Below, one piece after another: positions 43,548 to 52,195 of a stretch of DNA of 64,000 nt. The first letter of the stretch is position 1, and the number at the start of each line of letters is the position of its first letter. The stretch comes from CAXTPV01 sp965276715. GTDB lineage: Bacteria > Pseudomonadota > Alphaproteobacteria > Acetobacterales > Acetobacteraceae. The DNA is taken from contig OZ255622.1 in the NCBI GenBank assembly GCA_965276715.1, positions 3,038,001 through 3,102,000 of the forward strand, given 5' to 3'. Below the pieces are notes generated by a model. That model did no database searches. It worked only from the letters and a program-made list of their open reading frames with translations, and was not told the origin of the DNA. A program made the position numbers and the translations under genes.

Positions 43548-44798
43548 CTACACCAGGCCCCAGCCCTCGAGCGCCGCGACCGCGCGCCCCACCCCATTCT
43601 CCCGGCGCAGTGCCGCCCCGAACACGGCCGCGCGCGCTTGCATGGCACTTCCCCTTGCCTCGCCGATCGCGCCCGCCAGGCTCGCGCCTGTCATCTTGTC
43701 CCGGCGCAGCGGCGCGGTCGCGATCCCCGACCGATGAAGCCGGCCGGCCCAGAAGAACTGGTCGAGCAGGAATGGCACCCCCACGCTCGGAATGCCCGCC
43801 GCCGCCGCCGCCGCCGCCGTGCCCGCGCCGCAATGGTGGACCGCGAGCGAGGTTTGCGGCAGCAGCCAGTCGTGCGGGACGTCGCCCACGACAAGGATGT
43901 TCGGATCCGGCGCCACCTCGAGTTCATTCCACCCGCCAGCGAGGATCGCACGCACGCCGGAGCGAAGCACCGCCTCGCGCACGATCGCCGCAAGCCTGCC
44001 CGCATCCTTCGTCACCATGCTTCCGAACCCGATATAGACCGGGCGCGACCCCGACCCCAGGAAGGCGGCCAGGCGCGTGTCCGGCATGAAATCGGTCGAG
44101 GGACGCAGCCACCAATAGCCCGTCGTCGCGACATGGTCGCCCCAGTCCCGCGAATGCGGCACCATCGACGCGCTGAACCCGTTCAGCAGCCGCGCGCGCC
44201 CCGCGCGCGGCGACCGCCATGGTCCGCGCGCGGGGTAGGGGGCAAGTCCGAGATCGCGCCGCACCCGTGTCATCGCGGGCCTGCCGAGATGCCACGTCAG
44301 GTTCCGTGTCGCCGCATGCAACGCCAGGTTGGTCCGGCCAGGCAACGACATCCGGATCGTCCCGAGAAGCATCGGCATGATCTCGCGCGCCGGCTCGATC
44401 GGCTGCAGCATCGTGCGCACGAACGGCACGTCGAGCGCCTCGGCGATCGACGCGGCCAGATAGAGTGCCACACCCGACCCGATGATCAGTCCGGCGCCGC
44501 GCGCCGGCGGGAGTCCCTCCGCCGCCCAATGGGTCGCCATCTCGCTCAGGCAACGCAGGCCATGCAGCGCCACCAGGAACTGCGGCTTGCCGTCGAACCG
44601 CGCGCGATCCCGCCGCATCATCGTCTGGAAGTCCGCCGTCAGCGGCGCGAAATCGAGACCGGCCTCGCGCACCAGCGCCTCGAAATTCCCGCTCGTCACG
44701 ATGGTCACGTCATGGCCGCGCGCGCCGATCCCCTGGCCGAGGGCCACGTTCGGTCGCACGTCGCCCGTCGTGCCCGCGACGAAGATCACCACGCGCAT
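43548..44798 (-). CDS. GT1-family glycosyltransferase
   Basis: A 416-residue GT-B glycosyltransferase of the UDP-glucosyl/rhamnosyl transferase (MGT) type. The N-terminal Rossmann part is VVIFVAGTTGDVRPNVALG; the donor-binding region near the end is VVGDVPHDWLLPQTSLAVHHCGAGT followed by GIPSVGVPFLLDQFFWA. Such enzymes glycosylate lipids, sterols or natural products. It starts three bases after the NRPS stop, so it may decorate the NRPS product. Confidence 0.9.
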   Translation of the reverse strand: MRVVIFVAGTTGDVRPNVALGQGIGARGHDVTIVTSGNFEALVREAGLDFAPLTADFQTMMRRDRARFDGKPQFLVALHGLRCLSEMATHWAAEGLPPARGAGLIIGSGVALYLAASIAEALDVPFVRTMLQPIEPAREIMPMLLGTIRMSLPGRTNLALHAATRNLTWHLGRPAMTRVRRDLGLAPYPARGPWRSPRAGRARLLNGFSASMVPHSRDWGDHVATTGYWWLRPSTDFMPDTRLAAFLGSGSRPVYIGFGSMVTKDAGRLAAIVREAVLRSGVRAILAGGWNELEVAPDPNILVVGDVPHDWLLPQTSLAVHHCGAGTAAAAAAAGIPSVGVPFLLDQFFWAGRLHRSGIATAPLRRDKMTGASLAGAIGEARGSAMQARAAVFGAALRRENGVGRAVAALEGWGLV

Positions 44799-44801
44799 GC
44801 G

Positions 44802-47800
44802 TCAGCCGTGCAGCGGCGCGCGCACGGTCTCCCGAACGGCCAGGTTCAGCCGCCTGGAGATCTGTGGACCGATCTGTTCCAGCGAGCCGACGTCGAGCAT
44901 CTCTTGATGCCCGCACGGCACGTCCGTCCGGTCGAGCGCGCCCGCCACGAACGGCCACCACGCCTCCGGCCGGTCGTCGAGATACGCGGACGCCGCGCCG
45001 TCCATCCGCTCGGTGGCACGCACGAAGAACATCTCCGCCGACACCAGGCCCGGGCGATGCGTCCGCGCGAGCGCGAGATTGGACTCCGTCACCGCGCGCA
45101 GCCGCGCCACCAGTTCGGCCGGCGAGCCGATATCGCCCGGAGTCTGCCGTCCGCCGATGTCGTAGATCTCGGTCAGATGTCCGACCAGGTCGTCCATCCC
45201 GGCCCCCTCGCCGAGCGCGTCCGCCTGCAGGCCGAGGAACCCGAGGGCCGCGCGCACGAGTTCGCCTTCCTCGTCGTGCATGATCGTCTCGCTGTCGACA
45301 GGCGCCGCTCCAGTCGTCGCCAGATACGGATAGGCGTCGAGCAGCCCCAGAAAGGAGACGCTTTCGCCTTGCTGCTCCAGCAGGCGCGCGATCTCGTGCG
45401 CGACCAGGCCGCCGAACGAGAAGCCCAGGAGCTGGTACGGTCCCGATGGCTGGATGTCCTGGATCAGGCCCACGTAATGCGCGGCGAGCGCGATCAGCGT
45501 GCCGGCCCTGGCGCTGCCCTTCGCGCCGAACGACTGCAGCCCGTAGATCGGATGCATCGGGTCGATGTGCCGGATCAGTCCCGAATACCCCCAGGCCAGG
45601 CCCGACACCGGATGGATGCAGAACAGCGGCGTGCCGTTGCCCGCGGTGCGGATCGGCAGCAGCTCGGCGAATGGGTCGTTACGGTTCCCATTACCCGCCC
45701 GCGCCCGCGCCAGTTGCTCGGCGAGGCTCTCCAGCGTCGCATCCTCGAACATCGCGCCCAGCGGCAGTTCCGCGCCGCTGCGCGCCGCGAGCTCCGCGAT
45801 CAGCTGCGCCGCCGTCAGGCTGTCGCCGCCGAGGGCGAAGAAATTGTCGTGCACGCCCACGCGTTCCAGGCCGAACAGGTCCGCCCAGATCGCGGCCAGC
45901 ATCTCCTCGTCCGCCGTGCGCGGCGCCAGGTAGCCGGCGCGGTTGGCGAACTCCGGCACCGGCAACGCCCGCCGGTCCAGCTTCCCGTTCGCGTTCAGCG
46001 GCATCGTGTCCAGCGTCGCCCACGCCGTCGGAATCGCCGCCTCCGGCAGCTTGCGCGCGAGGATGCGCCTGATCTCCTCGACCGGCGGCGCCCCTTCCGG
46101 CCCCGCGACCAGGTAGCCGCAAAGCCGAGGCTCCGCTCCCTCCTGCCGCAGCAGCACCGCCGCCTGTGCCACGCCCGGCACGCCGAGCAACGCCGCCTCG
46201 GTCTCGCCCGGCTCGATGCGCACGCCGCGCAGCTTGATCTGATCGTCGTTGCGGCCGAGGCAGTCGATCCGCCCGTCGGGCCGGATCGATGCCCGGTCTC
46301 CCGTCCGGTACATCCGCGCGCCGGTCTCGGCCTCGAACCGGTCCGCGACGAAGCGCTCCTCGGTCAGCGCGTCGCGATCCAGATAGCCGGTCGCCACACC
46401 GGCGCCGCCGATGCAGAGCTCTCCCACCACCCCGATCGGCGCAAGGCCGCCGTCCGGCCCGAGCACGGTGACATGCTGGTTGGCGAGCGGCCGCCCGATC
46501 GGCGGCTGGTCCAGATCGTCGGGCCCGATCTCCTGGATCGTCGACCAGATCGTCGTCTCGGTCGGGCCATACAGATTGACCAGGCGTCCCGCCACCGGAT
46601 GCAGGCGGCGCGCGAGATGGCCGGGCAACGTCTCGCCGCCGCTCATCAGGGTCAGGCCGCGCAGCGCCTCGCCCCGGCCGGCGGCGAGCACCATCGCCCA
46701 CAGCGACGGCGTCGCCTGGACCGCCGTGATCCCGTGCTCCGCGATCGAGGACGCGAGCGCCCGCGGGTCGAGCACCTGCGCCCGCGTCGCCACCACCACC
46801 GTGCCGCCGCCGAGGAGCGGCAGCAGGAGTTCCAGGATCGCGATGTCGAAGCCGAGCGTCGTGACCGCGAGCAGCCGGTCCCGCGCCGTCAGCCCGACCG
46901 CGAGCGCCATTCCCGCCAGCAGGTTGGCGAGTGCCGCCCGCGGCACCACCACCCCCTTCGGCACCCCCGTCGACCCCGACGTATAAATCACGTAGGCCGT
47001 CGCCTCCGGCAGCCGCCCCGTCCGGCTCTCCGATCCCGGCATGTCATGCAGCGCGTCCCGCGCGACATGCAGCCCGATCCGCGCGTCCCGCGTGACGAAG
47101 CCGAACCGCGCCGCGGTCGGCGCCTCGGCCAGCATCGCCGACGGCCTCGCATCGGCCAGGATGCGCGCCGTTCGCTCGGCCGGACCATCCGGATCGAGCG
47201 GCAGGAAGGCGGCCCCCGACGCCAGCACGCCGAGCAGGATCGCGACCATCTCCGTGTCGCGCCGCGGCGCGATCGCCACCAGATCGGTCTCGCCGATCCC
47301 CGCCCGTGCCAGCCCGTCGGCGATCCGCCGGACCTCGTCCATCAGCGCCGCATAGGTCAGCACCCTCGTCTCGCCGCGGACCGCGACCGCGTCGGGATCG
47401 ATCCGGACCCGCTCGGCGACAACCGCGACCGGGTCCGGGCAGGAGGCGAGCGCCGGGCCCCTGATCGAGCCGAGCATCTCGCGTTCACCGGGCGCGAACA
47501 GCGCCAGGTCGCCGAGCGCCTGTCCTGGTTCGGCCGTCACGCTGTCGATCATCCGAAGCAGCCGGCTCGCGTGCCGCGCGAGTTCGTCCGCGTCGTAGAG
47601 CAGCGCGTTGGCGTCGAAATCGATCCGCAGCCCGCGGTCGTCGTTGCGATCGTAGACGAAGATCGTCAGGTCCTCGACCGGCCCGTTCGAAAGATTATGC
47701 GCCGTCGTCGGATGGCCGCCGAACGACAGGTCGAAGTCGAACGGCTCGATGTTGACGCCCGTCCACGAGATCTGCTGGTCGGTGTGGAACAGGCCGAGCG

Positions 47801-48803
47801 CACGCCTCAGATCCTCGTAGCGGAACTGCTGGTGGCGAAGGGCGGCTCGCATGTTGCGCGCACTCTGCGAGACCACGTCCGCCAGCGTCATGCCGGCCGC
47901 GAACCGGAACCGCATCACCACCGCGTTGGCGACCATCGCCGGGATCGCCCGCATCGCGTGCCCCACGCGTCCCGTCACCGGCATGCCGAGCGTCAGGTCC
48001 ATGGCCGACGTGACCCGATGCACATAGATCGCGACCAGCGCGATCAGGATCTGCGGCAGCGTCCCGCCGATTTCGCGCGCCAGCGACATCAACCGCCGGC
48101 TCAGCGCCGCGTCGATGATCGCCGTGTGCCGCAGCAAGGGCCCGGTGCCGACACGCCGGCGATGCGCGAGCGTTACCGGATCGGGCAGGTCGGCGAGCTG
48201 CTCGAGCCAGTAGGCGCGGTCGCGCGCATGCCGATCCGACGAACGGTAGGCCGCCTCCATCTCGAGCAGGTCGGCGACTTTCCCGAACGGGGAGGGCGGC
48301 GGCGGCTCGCCCGCGAGTTCCGCGTTGTACAGCGCCGCCAGCCGCTTGGCGATCAACCCGCCGGAAAACCCGTCCATCACCACATGGTGGCAACGGTGGT
48401 ACCAGACGAAATGCGCCTCCCCGAGGCGGATCAGCGCCGAATGCCACAGTGCGTCGCGCCGGAAGTCGATCGGCCGTGCCAGCTCCGCCTGCATCCAGCC
48501 CATCGCCCGCTCGAACGGCGCCGGATCGTCGGACAGATCGATCAGCGCGCACTGCCCGGTGAAGCGGTCGGCCACGAGTTGCCGCGGTCCCGACGCATCC
48601 TCGACCAGGCGCGTGCGCGACGGCTCGATCTCGCTCGCGAGCTGGTGCAGCACGGCCATGAAGCGGCCCGTGTCGATCCAGCCATGGATCTCGAGCGCCT
48701 CGGCGATGGTGAAGACGATGTCGGCGGGCGCCAGCTTGCTGCTGACCCACAGCCCGCGCTGCGCCACGGACAGTGGCAGCAGCGCCCCGTCGGAATGCTT
48801 CAT
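44802..48803 (-). CDS. Single-module nonribosomal peptide synthetase (C-A-T-TE)
   Basis: About 1333 residues from the ATG at 48803; the frame stays open to a TTG at 48884. Domains: condensation (about 8-430) with intact HHVVMDG; adenylation (about 455-950) with YVIYTSGSTGVPKG, NLYGPTETTIWS, YRTGD and NGKLDRRALP; thiolation with GGDSLTAAQ at about 1010; and thioesterase with GFSFGG at about 1125. Reading the specificity pocket against GrsA gives D-I-L-Q-M-G-L-I-W-K, one change from glycine-type codes (inference). The layout is like EntF. No siderophore uptake or other NRPS genes are nearby. Confidence 0.9.
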   Translation of the reverse strand: MKHSDGALLPLSVAQRGLWVSSKLAPADIVFTIAEALEIHGWIDTGRFMAVLHQLASEIEPSRTRLVEDASGPRQLVADRFTGQCALIDLSDDPAPFERAMGWMQAELARPIDFRRDALWHSALIRLGEAHFVWYHRCHHVVMDGFSGGLIAKRLAALYNAELAGEPPPPSPFGKVADLLEMEAAYRSSDRHARDRAYWLEQLADLPDPVTLAHRRRVGTGPLLRHTAIIDAALSRRLMSLAREIGGTLPQILIALVAIYVHRVTSAMDLTLGMPVTGRVGHAMRAIPAMVANAVVMRFRFAAGMTLADVVSQSARNMRAALRHQQFRYEDLRRALGLFHTDQQISWTGVNIEPFDFDLSFGGHPTTAHNLSNGPVEDLTIFVYDRNDDRGLRIDFDANALLYDADELARHASRLLRMIDSVTAEPGQALGDLALFAPGEREMLGSIRGPALASCPDPVAVVAERVRIDPDAVAVRGETRVLTYAALMDEVRRIADGLARAGIGETDLVAIAPRRDTEMVAILLGVLASGAAFLPLDPDGPAERTARILADARPSAMLAEAPTAARFGFVTRDARIGLHVARDALHDMPGSESRTGRLPEATAYVIYTSGSTGVPKGVVVPRAALANLLAGMALAVGLTARDRLLAVTTLGFDIAILELLLPLLGGGTVVVATRAQVLDPRALASSIAEHGITAVQATPSLWAMVLAAGRGEALRGLTLMSGGETLPGHLARRLHPVAGRLVNLYGPTETTIWSTIQEIGPDDLDQPPIGRPLANQHVTVLGPDGGLAPIGVVGELCIGGAGVATGYLDRDALTEERFVADRFEAETGARMYRTGDRASIRPDGRIDCLGRNDDQIKLRGVRIEPGETEAALLGVPGVAQAAVLLRQEGAEPRLCGYLVAGPEGAPPVEEIRRILARKLPEAAIPTAWATLDTMPLNANGKLDRRALPVPEFANRAGYLAPRTADEEMLAAIWADLFGLERVGVHDNFFALGGDSLTAAQLIAELAARSGAELPLGAMFEDATLESLAEQLARARAGNGNRNDPFAELLPIRTAGNGTPLFCIHPVSGLAWGYSGLIRHIDPMHPIYGLQSFGAKGSARAGTLIALAAHYVGLIQDIQPSGPYQLLGFSFGGLVAHEIARLLEQQGESVSFLGLLDAYPYLATTGAAPVDSETIMHDEEGELVRAALGFLGLQADALGEGAGMDDLVGHLTEIYDIGGRQTPGDIGSPAELVARLRAVTESNLALARTHRPGLVSAEMFFVRATERMDGAASAYLDDRPEAWWPFVAGALDRTDVPCGHQEMLDVGSLEQIGPQISRRLNLAVRETVRAPLHG

Positions 48804-48891
48804 CACCCGCACGCCCTCGCCGCCGGACCGACCTGTCTCATGCCAATGCCCCGGTCCTCGCTCGATCATGCGCCGGGCCGCCAATCGGTCG

Positions 48892-49041
48892 TCAGCAATC
48901 CATCCGCCCGGATGCGATGCAGTCCTGGTGCTTGACCATGTGGATGAAGGCGGGAACCAGCCACCAGCAGGCCAGCCCCAGCATCACGAGGCCGCCAAGA
49001 ACGGCGAACGGAACAACATCGCGCCGCTTCTCCTCCAGCGT
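48892..49041 (-). CDS. Small membrane protein with a non-canonical start
   Basis: The frame reads a charged start (LEEKRRD), one transmembrane helix (VPFAVLGGLVMLGLACWWLV) and a C-terminal tail with HQDCIASGRMDC, which resembles the QDC-x-x-SGR-x-C tail of short alphaproteobacterial membrane proteins. No ATG, GTG or TTG precedes the helix in this frame after a TGA at 49042-49044; the candidates are ACG or CTG (49038) behind GGGAG. An ATG just upstream is in another frame, so a frameshift is possible. It lies directly before the NRPS gene on the same strand. Confidence 0.4.
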   Translation of the reverse strand, partial: TLEEKRRDVVPFAVLGGLVMLGLACWWLVPAFIHMVKHQDCIASGRMDC

Positions 49042-49044
49042 TCA

Positions 49045-49307
49045 TCTCCCACCCAAGGATCCTGGCTCCTTATCACAAACATGACGTTAACGTCAGGCGG
49101 GGGCGCGTGCCAGGATTCTACGTCGCGGTTTGACATTCGGACGCAGGCTTCGGCATAAGCCGCGCACTGCCGGGAACGCGGACCGCACGCTCGTGCGGCT
49201 CCCGTCCGACCATCCTTGGTCGAGACCTACCGGTGCAACAAGCGGGCAGACGGGCACGACCGCGCGAGCGGCGATGCGCGCATCCGCACCATCAAGGAGT
49301 GCGAGGC
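49045..49307. other. Intergenic leader of rpsD
   Basis: This 263-base region has no convincing gene. It should carry the promoter and leader of rpsD-prfC and the divergent promoter of the NRPS operon. A short AT-rich stretch with ATGACGTTAACGTCA-like symmetry lies at about 49080-49095 (TGACGTTAACGTCA is a perfect 14-bp palindrome) and may be an operator. Confidence 0.5.
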
Positions 49308-49925
49308 TTGACCAAGCGCCTCGAAAGCAAGTTCAAGATCAATCGCCGCCTCGGCGTCAACCTCTGGGGCCGCGCCAAGTCCCCGGTCAACAAGCGTGAC
49401 TATGGTCCCGGCCAGCACGGCCAGCGCCGCAAGAGCAAGCCGTCCGACTTCTCGGTCCAGTTGATGGCCAAGCAGAAGCTCAAGGGCTATTACGGCAACA
49501 TCGGCGAGAAGCAGTTCCGCAAATACTACGAGGAGGCGGTCCGCCGTCGCGGCGACACGTCGGAGAACCTGATCGAGCTGCTCGAGCGCCGCCTCGACGC
49601 CACCATCTACCGGCTCAAGTTCGCCATGACCCCCTTCGCCGCACGCCAGTTTGTTAGCCATGGTCACGTTCTCGTTAACGAGAAGCGCGTCAACATCCCA
49701 TCCTTTCTGCTGCGTGACGGCGACGTCATCGAGGTGCGCGAGAAGTCCAAGCAGCTCGCCGTGGTCCTCGACGCGGCCCAGAGCGGCGAGCGCGACGTCC
49801 CGGACTATCTCGAGGTCGACCACCGCGCGATGAAGGGCAAGTTCGGCCGCGCGCCCAAGCTCACCGACGTCCCCTATCCGGTGACCATGGAGCCGAACCT
49901 GGTCGTCGAGTTCTACTCGCGCTGA
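49308..49925 (+). CDS. rpsD: 30S ribosomal protein S4
   Basis: A 205-residue S4 protein: N-terminal RLESKFKINRRLGVNLWGRAKSP, PGQHGQRR, the S4 RNA-binding domain ERRLDATIYRLKFA and FVSHGHVLVNEKRVNIPSF, and the C-terminal VEFYSR. It nucleates small-subunit assembly. The start is TTG at 49308, with AAGGAG upstream, unusual for a highly expressed ribosomal gene. Its TGA overlaps the possible CTG start of prfC. Confidence 0.96.
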   Translation: MTKRLESKFKINRRLGVNLWGRAKSPVNKRDYGPGQHGQRRKSKPSDFSVQLMAKQKLKGYYGNIGEKQFRKYYEEAVRRRGDTSENLIELLERRLDATIYRLKFAMTPFAARQFVSHGHVLVNEKRVNIPSFLLRDGDVIEVREKSKQLAVVLDAAQSGERDVPDYLEVDHRAMKGKFGRAPKLTDVPYPVTMEPNLVVEFYSR

Positions 49926-51520
49926 TCGACCACCTGCACCGCGACACCGCGCGCGAAATCGCGTCCCGAGACATCGCGCGCGAGGTCGCGTCCCAGGACA
50001 TCGCGCGCGAAATCGCGCGACGCCGCACCTTCGCGATCATCTCCCACCCCGACGCCGGCAAGACCACGCTCACCGAGCGCATGCTGCGCGCCGGCGGCGC
50101 GATCCAGCTCGCCGGCCAGGTCCGCGCCAAGGGCGAGCGCCGCCGCACCCGCTCGGACTGGATGGGCATCGAGCGCGAGCGCGGCATCTCGGTCATGACC
50201 TCGGTGATGACCTTCGAGCACGCCGGCTGCGTCTACAATCTGCTCGACACGCCCGGCCACGAGGACTTCTCCGAGGACACCTACCGCACGCTCACCGCGG
50301 TCGACTGCGCCATCATGGTCATCGACGCCGCCAAGGGGATCGAGGACCGCACCCGCAAGCTGTTCGAGATCTGCCGCTTGCGCGACATCCCGATCATCAC
50401 CTTCATCAACAAGATGGACCGCGAGGCCCGCGACGCCTTCGAGCTCCTCGACGAGATCGGGTCGGGCCTCGCGCTCGACGTCGCTCCCGCCACCTGGCCG
50501 ATCGGCCGCGCGTCGGGCTTCGCCGGCACCTACCGCCTCGACAACCGCGACATCCGCACCGCGACGCCGCTCGACCAGTCCGACCCGCGCCTGGCGGCAC
50601 TCGCCGACGAGGTCGATCTCGCCCGCGCCGCACTCCCCGAGTTCGACCGCGACAGCTTCAACGCCGGTCACCTCTCGCCCGCCTATTTCGGCAGCGCGAT
50701 GCGCGAGATCGGGGTCTCCGACCTGCTCGAGGCGCTCGCCGAATTCGGCCCGCCGCCGCGCTCCCAGCAGGCCGAGACCCGCCTCGTCGACGCCAACGAA
50801 GCCAAGCTCACGGCACTCGTCTTCAAGATCCAGGCGAACATGGATCCCAACCATCGCGACCGCATCGCCTTCGCCCGCATCTGCTCCGGCCGCCTCGTCC
50901 GCGGCATGCGCCTCAAGCAGACCCGCACCGGCAAGACCATCCCGCTCACCGCGCCGCAATTCTTCTTCGCCCGCGACCGCCAGTTGGCCGAGGAGGCCTT
51001 CGCCGGCGACGTCGTCGGCATCCCCAACCACGGCGTGCTGCGCATCGGCGACACGCTCGCCGAGGACGAGGACATCCGTTTCATGGGCGTGCCGCATTTC
51101 GCCCCCGAGATCCTCCGCCGGGTCCGCCTTGACGACGCGATGAAGGCGAAGAAGCTCCGCCAGGCCCTCCAGGAGCTCGCCGAGGAGGGCGTCGTTCAGC
51201 TCTTCCGCCCGCGCGACGGCAGCCCGCCCATCGTGGGCGTCGTCGGCACCCTGCAGCTCGACGTGCTGATCGCGCGCCTCGCCGCCGAATACGGCGTGGC
51301 CGCCGGCTTCGACCCGGTGCCGTTCTCCGTCGCCCGCTGGATCAGCGGCGACGCCGCCCGCCTCGAGCTGTTCCAGGCCGCCAACCGCACCGCGATGGCC
51401 GATGACCTCGACGGCGACCCGGTCTTCCTCGCCAGCTCCGCCTTCACCATGCGCCGCGCGACCGAAGCGCAGCCCGAACTCACCTTCCGCGACATCAAGC
51501 AGATCGGCATGGCCCCCTAG
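49922..51520 (+). CDS. prfC: Peptide chain release factor 3, non-canonical start
   Basis: RF3 is the GTPase that recycles RF1/RF2. G1 is SHPDAGKTTLTER, G2/switch ERERGISVMTSV, G3 DTPGHEDF and G4 NKMD. No ATG, GTG or TTG occurs between the rpsD stop and the P-loop; the first ATG (50081) would delete G1. A CTG at 49922 overlaps the rpsD TGA as CTGA and gives 532 residues, close to the usual 525-530; CTG 49934 is the other choice. The leader codons 49943-50023 are three tandem copies of a 9-codon unit (D-I/T-A-R-E-I/V-A-x-x). The TAG stop is the first base triplet of the 116-bp element copy B. Confidence 0.88.
   Translation: MIDHLHRDTAREIASRDIAREVASQDIAREIARRRTFAIISHPDAGKTTLTERMLRAGGAIQLAGQVRAKGERRRTRSDWMGIERERGISVMTSVMTFEHAGCVYNLLDTPGHEDFSEDTYRTLTAVDCAIMVIDAAKGIEDRTRKLFEICRLRDIPIITFINKMDREARDAFELLDEIGSGLALDVAPATWPIGRASGFAGTYRLDNRDIRTATPLDQSDPRLAALADEVDLARAALPEFDRDSFNAGHLSPAYFGSAMREIGVSDLLEALAEFGPPPRSQQAETRLVDANEAKLTALVFKIQANMDPNHRDRIAFARICSGRLVRGMRLKQTRTGKTIPLTAPQFFFARDRQLAEEAFAGDVVGIPNHGVLRIGDTLAEDEDIRFMGVPHFAPEILRRVRLDDAMKAKKLRQALQELAEEGVVQLFRPRDGSPPIVGVVGTLQLDVLIARLAAEYGVAAGFDPVPFSVARWISGDAARLELFQAANRTAMADDLDGDPVFLASSAFTMRRATEAQPELTFRDIKQIGMAP
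49943..50023 (+). repeat. Three tandem 27-bp repeats at the prfC 5' end
   Basis: Units at 49943-49969, 49970-49996 and 49997-50023 each begin GACAYCGCGCGCGA and encode D-x-A-R-E-x-A-x-x. The third unit is the normal RF3 N-terminus leading into RRRTFAII; the first two look like duplications of it. They extend the protein without breaking the frame. Confidence 0.85.
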
Positions 51521-51633
51521 AGCAATATCGCTTCAAGTTGCGTCAGCACAGCGATAAAATTGCTCGTCAAAACAAAGGCTAGAGCGTGATCGGCTCCCGC
51601 ATTTCATGTCAACCTTAGCCGGTCACGCTCTAG
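51518..51633. repeat. 116-bp two-hairpin element, copy B
   Basis: Same length and structure as copy A at 22683-22798, with about 6 differences in 116. The left hairpin is TAGAGCAAT...ATTGCTC, the right TAGAGCGTGATCGG with CCGGTCACGCTCTA; the single change in the right arm still permits a G-U pair in RNA. Its first three bases (51518-51520) are the stop codon of prfC. Confidence 0.85.
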
Positions 51634-51683
51634 GCGGTCAGGCAAGGAGCGGGGCGCTGAGGCTGTGAAACTATAGAAAAAGC

Positions 51684-51796
51684 CTTGGGGCGCCCCCCCA
51701 AGCCCCGCTGGGCGCAGCGCGCCCAGACCCGCAATGTAATGGGTTAATTGGCGATCCAAACGCCCGGCGTTTGGCGGGGCGCGGGGCAGAGCCCCG
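51684..51796. repeat. Cluster of palindromic repeat units before the broken TA locus
   Basis: Four perfect hairpins: CTTGGGG/CCCCAAG (51684-51702), CTGGGCGC-agc-GCGCCCAG (51708-51726), CCAAACGCC-c-GGCGTTTGG (51756-51774) and CGGGGC-aga-GCCCCG (51782-51796). The last one ends just before the antitoxin-like coding sequence and appears to have replaced its native start region. Confidence 0.75.
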
Positions 51797-51960
51797 GTTT
51801 CAGGCTTATTTCGCCTTCGGCGATCCGGCTCGAGGACGACGTGCGCGAGGAGTTGGCGACACAAGCGCGCCGGGACGGGATCGGCCTCGCGACACTGCTT
51901 CGCGACCTGGCGACGACAGCGGCGCGTGAAGCACGCCGGACACGTCGTGCTGGCCACTGG
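51748..51960 (+). pseudogene. Antitoxin remnant fused to a toxin frame
   Basis: From about 51823 the frame reads IRLEDDVREELATQARRDG, LATLLRDLATTAAREARR, a ribbon-helix-helix-type antitoxin N-terminus. Codons before it (from TTG 51748) are translated palindromic repeats, not family sequence. Near 51955 the frame passes directly into a PemK/MazF-like toxin without a stop, so the C-terminus of the antitoxin and the start of the toxin have been lost in an in-frame deletion. Confidence 0.65.
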
Positions 51961-52195
51961 CGTGGCGATGCGCGGCCCAAGGAGCCCAACAAGCTGCGTC
52001 CTGCCTTTGTCGTGGAAGATGACGGACTGTTCGCTCCCGCCTATCCGGACGTGATCCTGGTGCCGCTGACCGAGGATGTCGGACGCGTGATCCCCGATCT
52101 GGCCGTGATCATCCCGCCGACGCCGGAGAACGGTTGCGCCAAGCCGTGCTGGGCGGCCTCGCACTTGGTCACGGCCACGTCCAAGGCACGTCTGA

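Noticed and set aside
43638..48935. A plus-strand open frame of more than 1700 codons opposite the NRPS
   Set aside because: Its translation is Arg/His/Pro-rich without domains and is antisense to a complete NRPS; long antisense frames are expected at this GC content.
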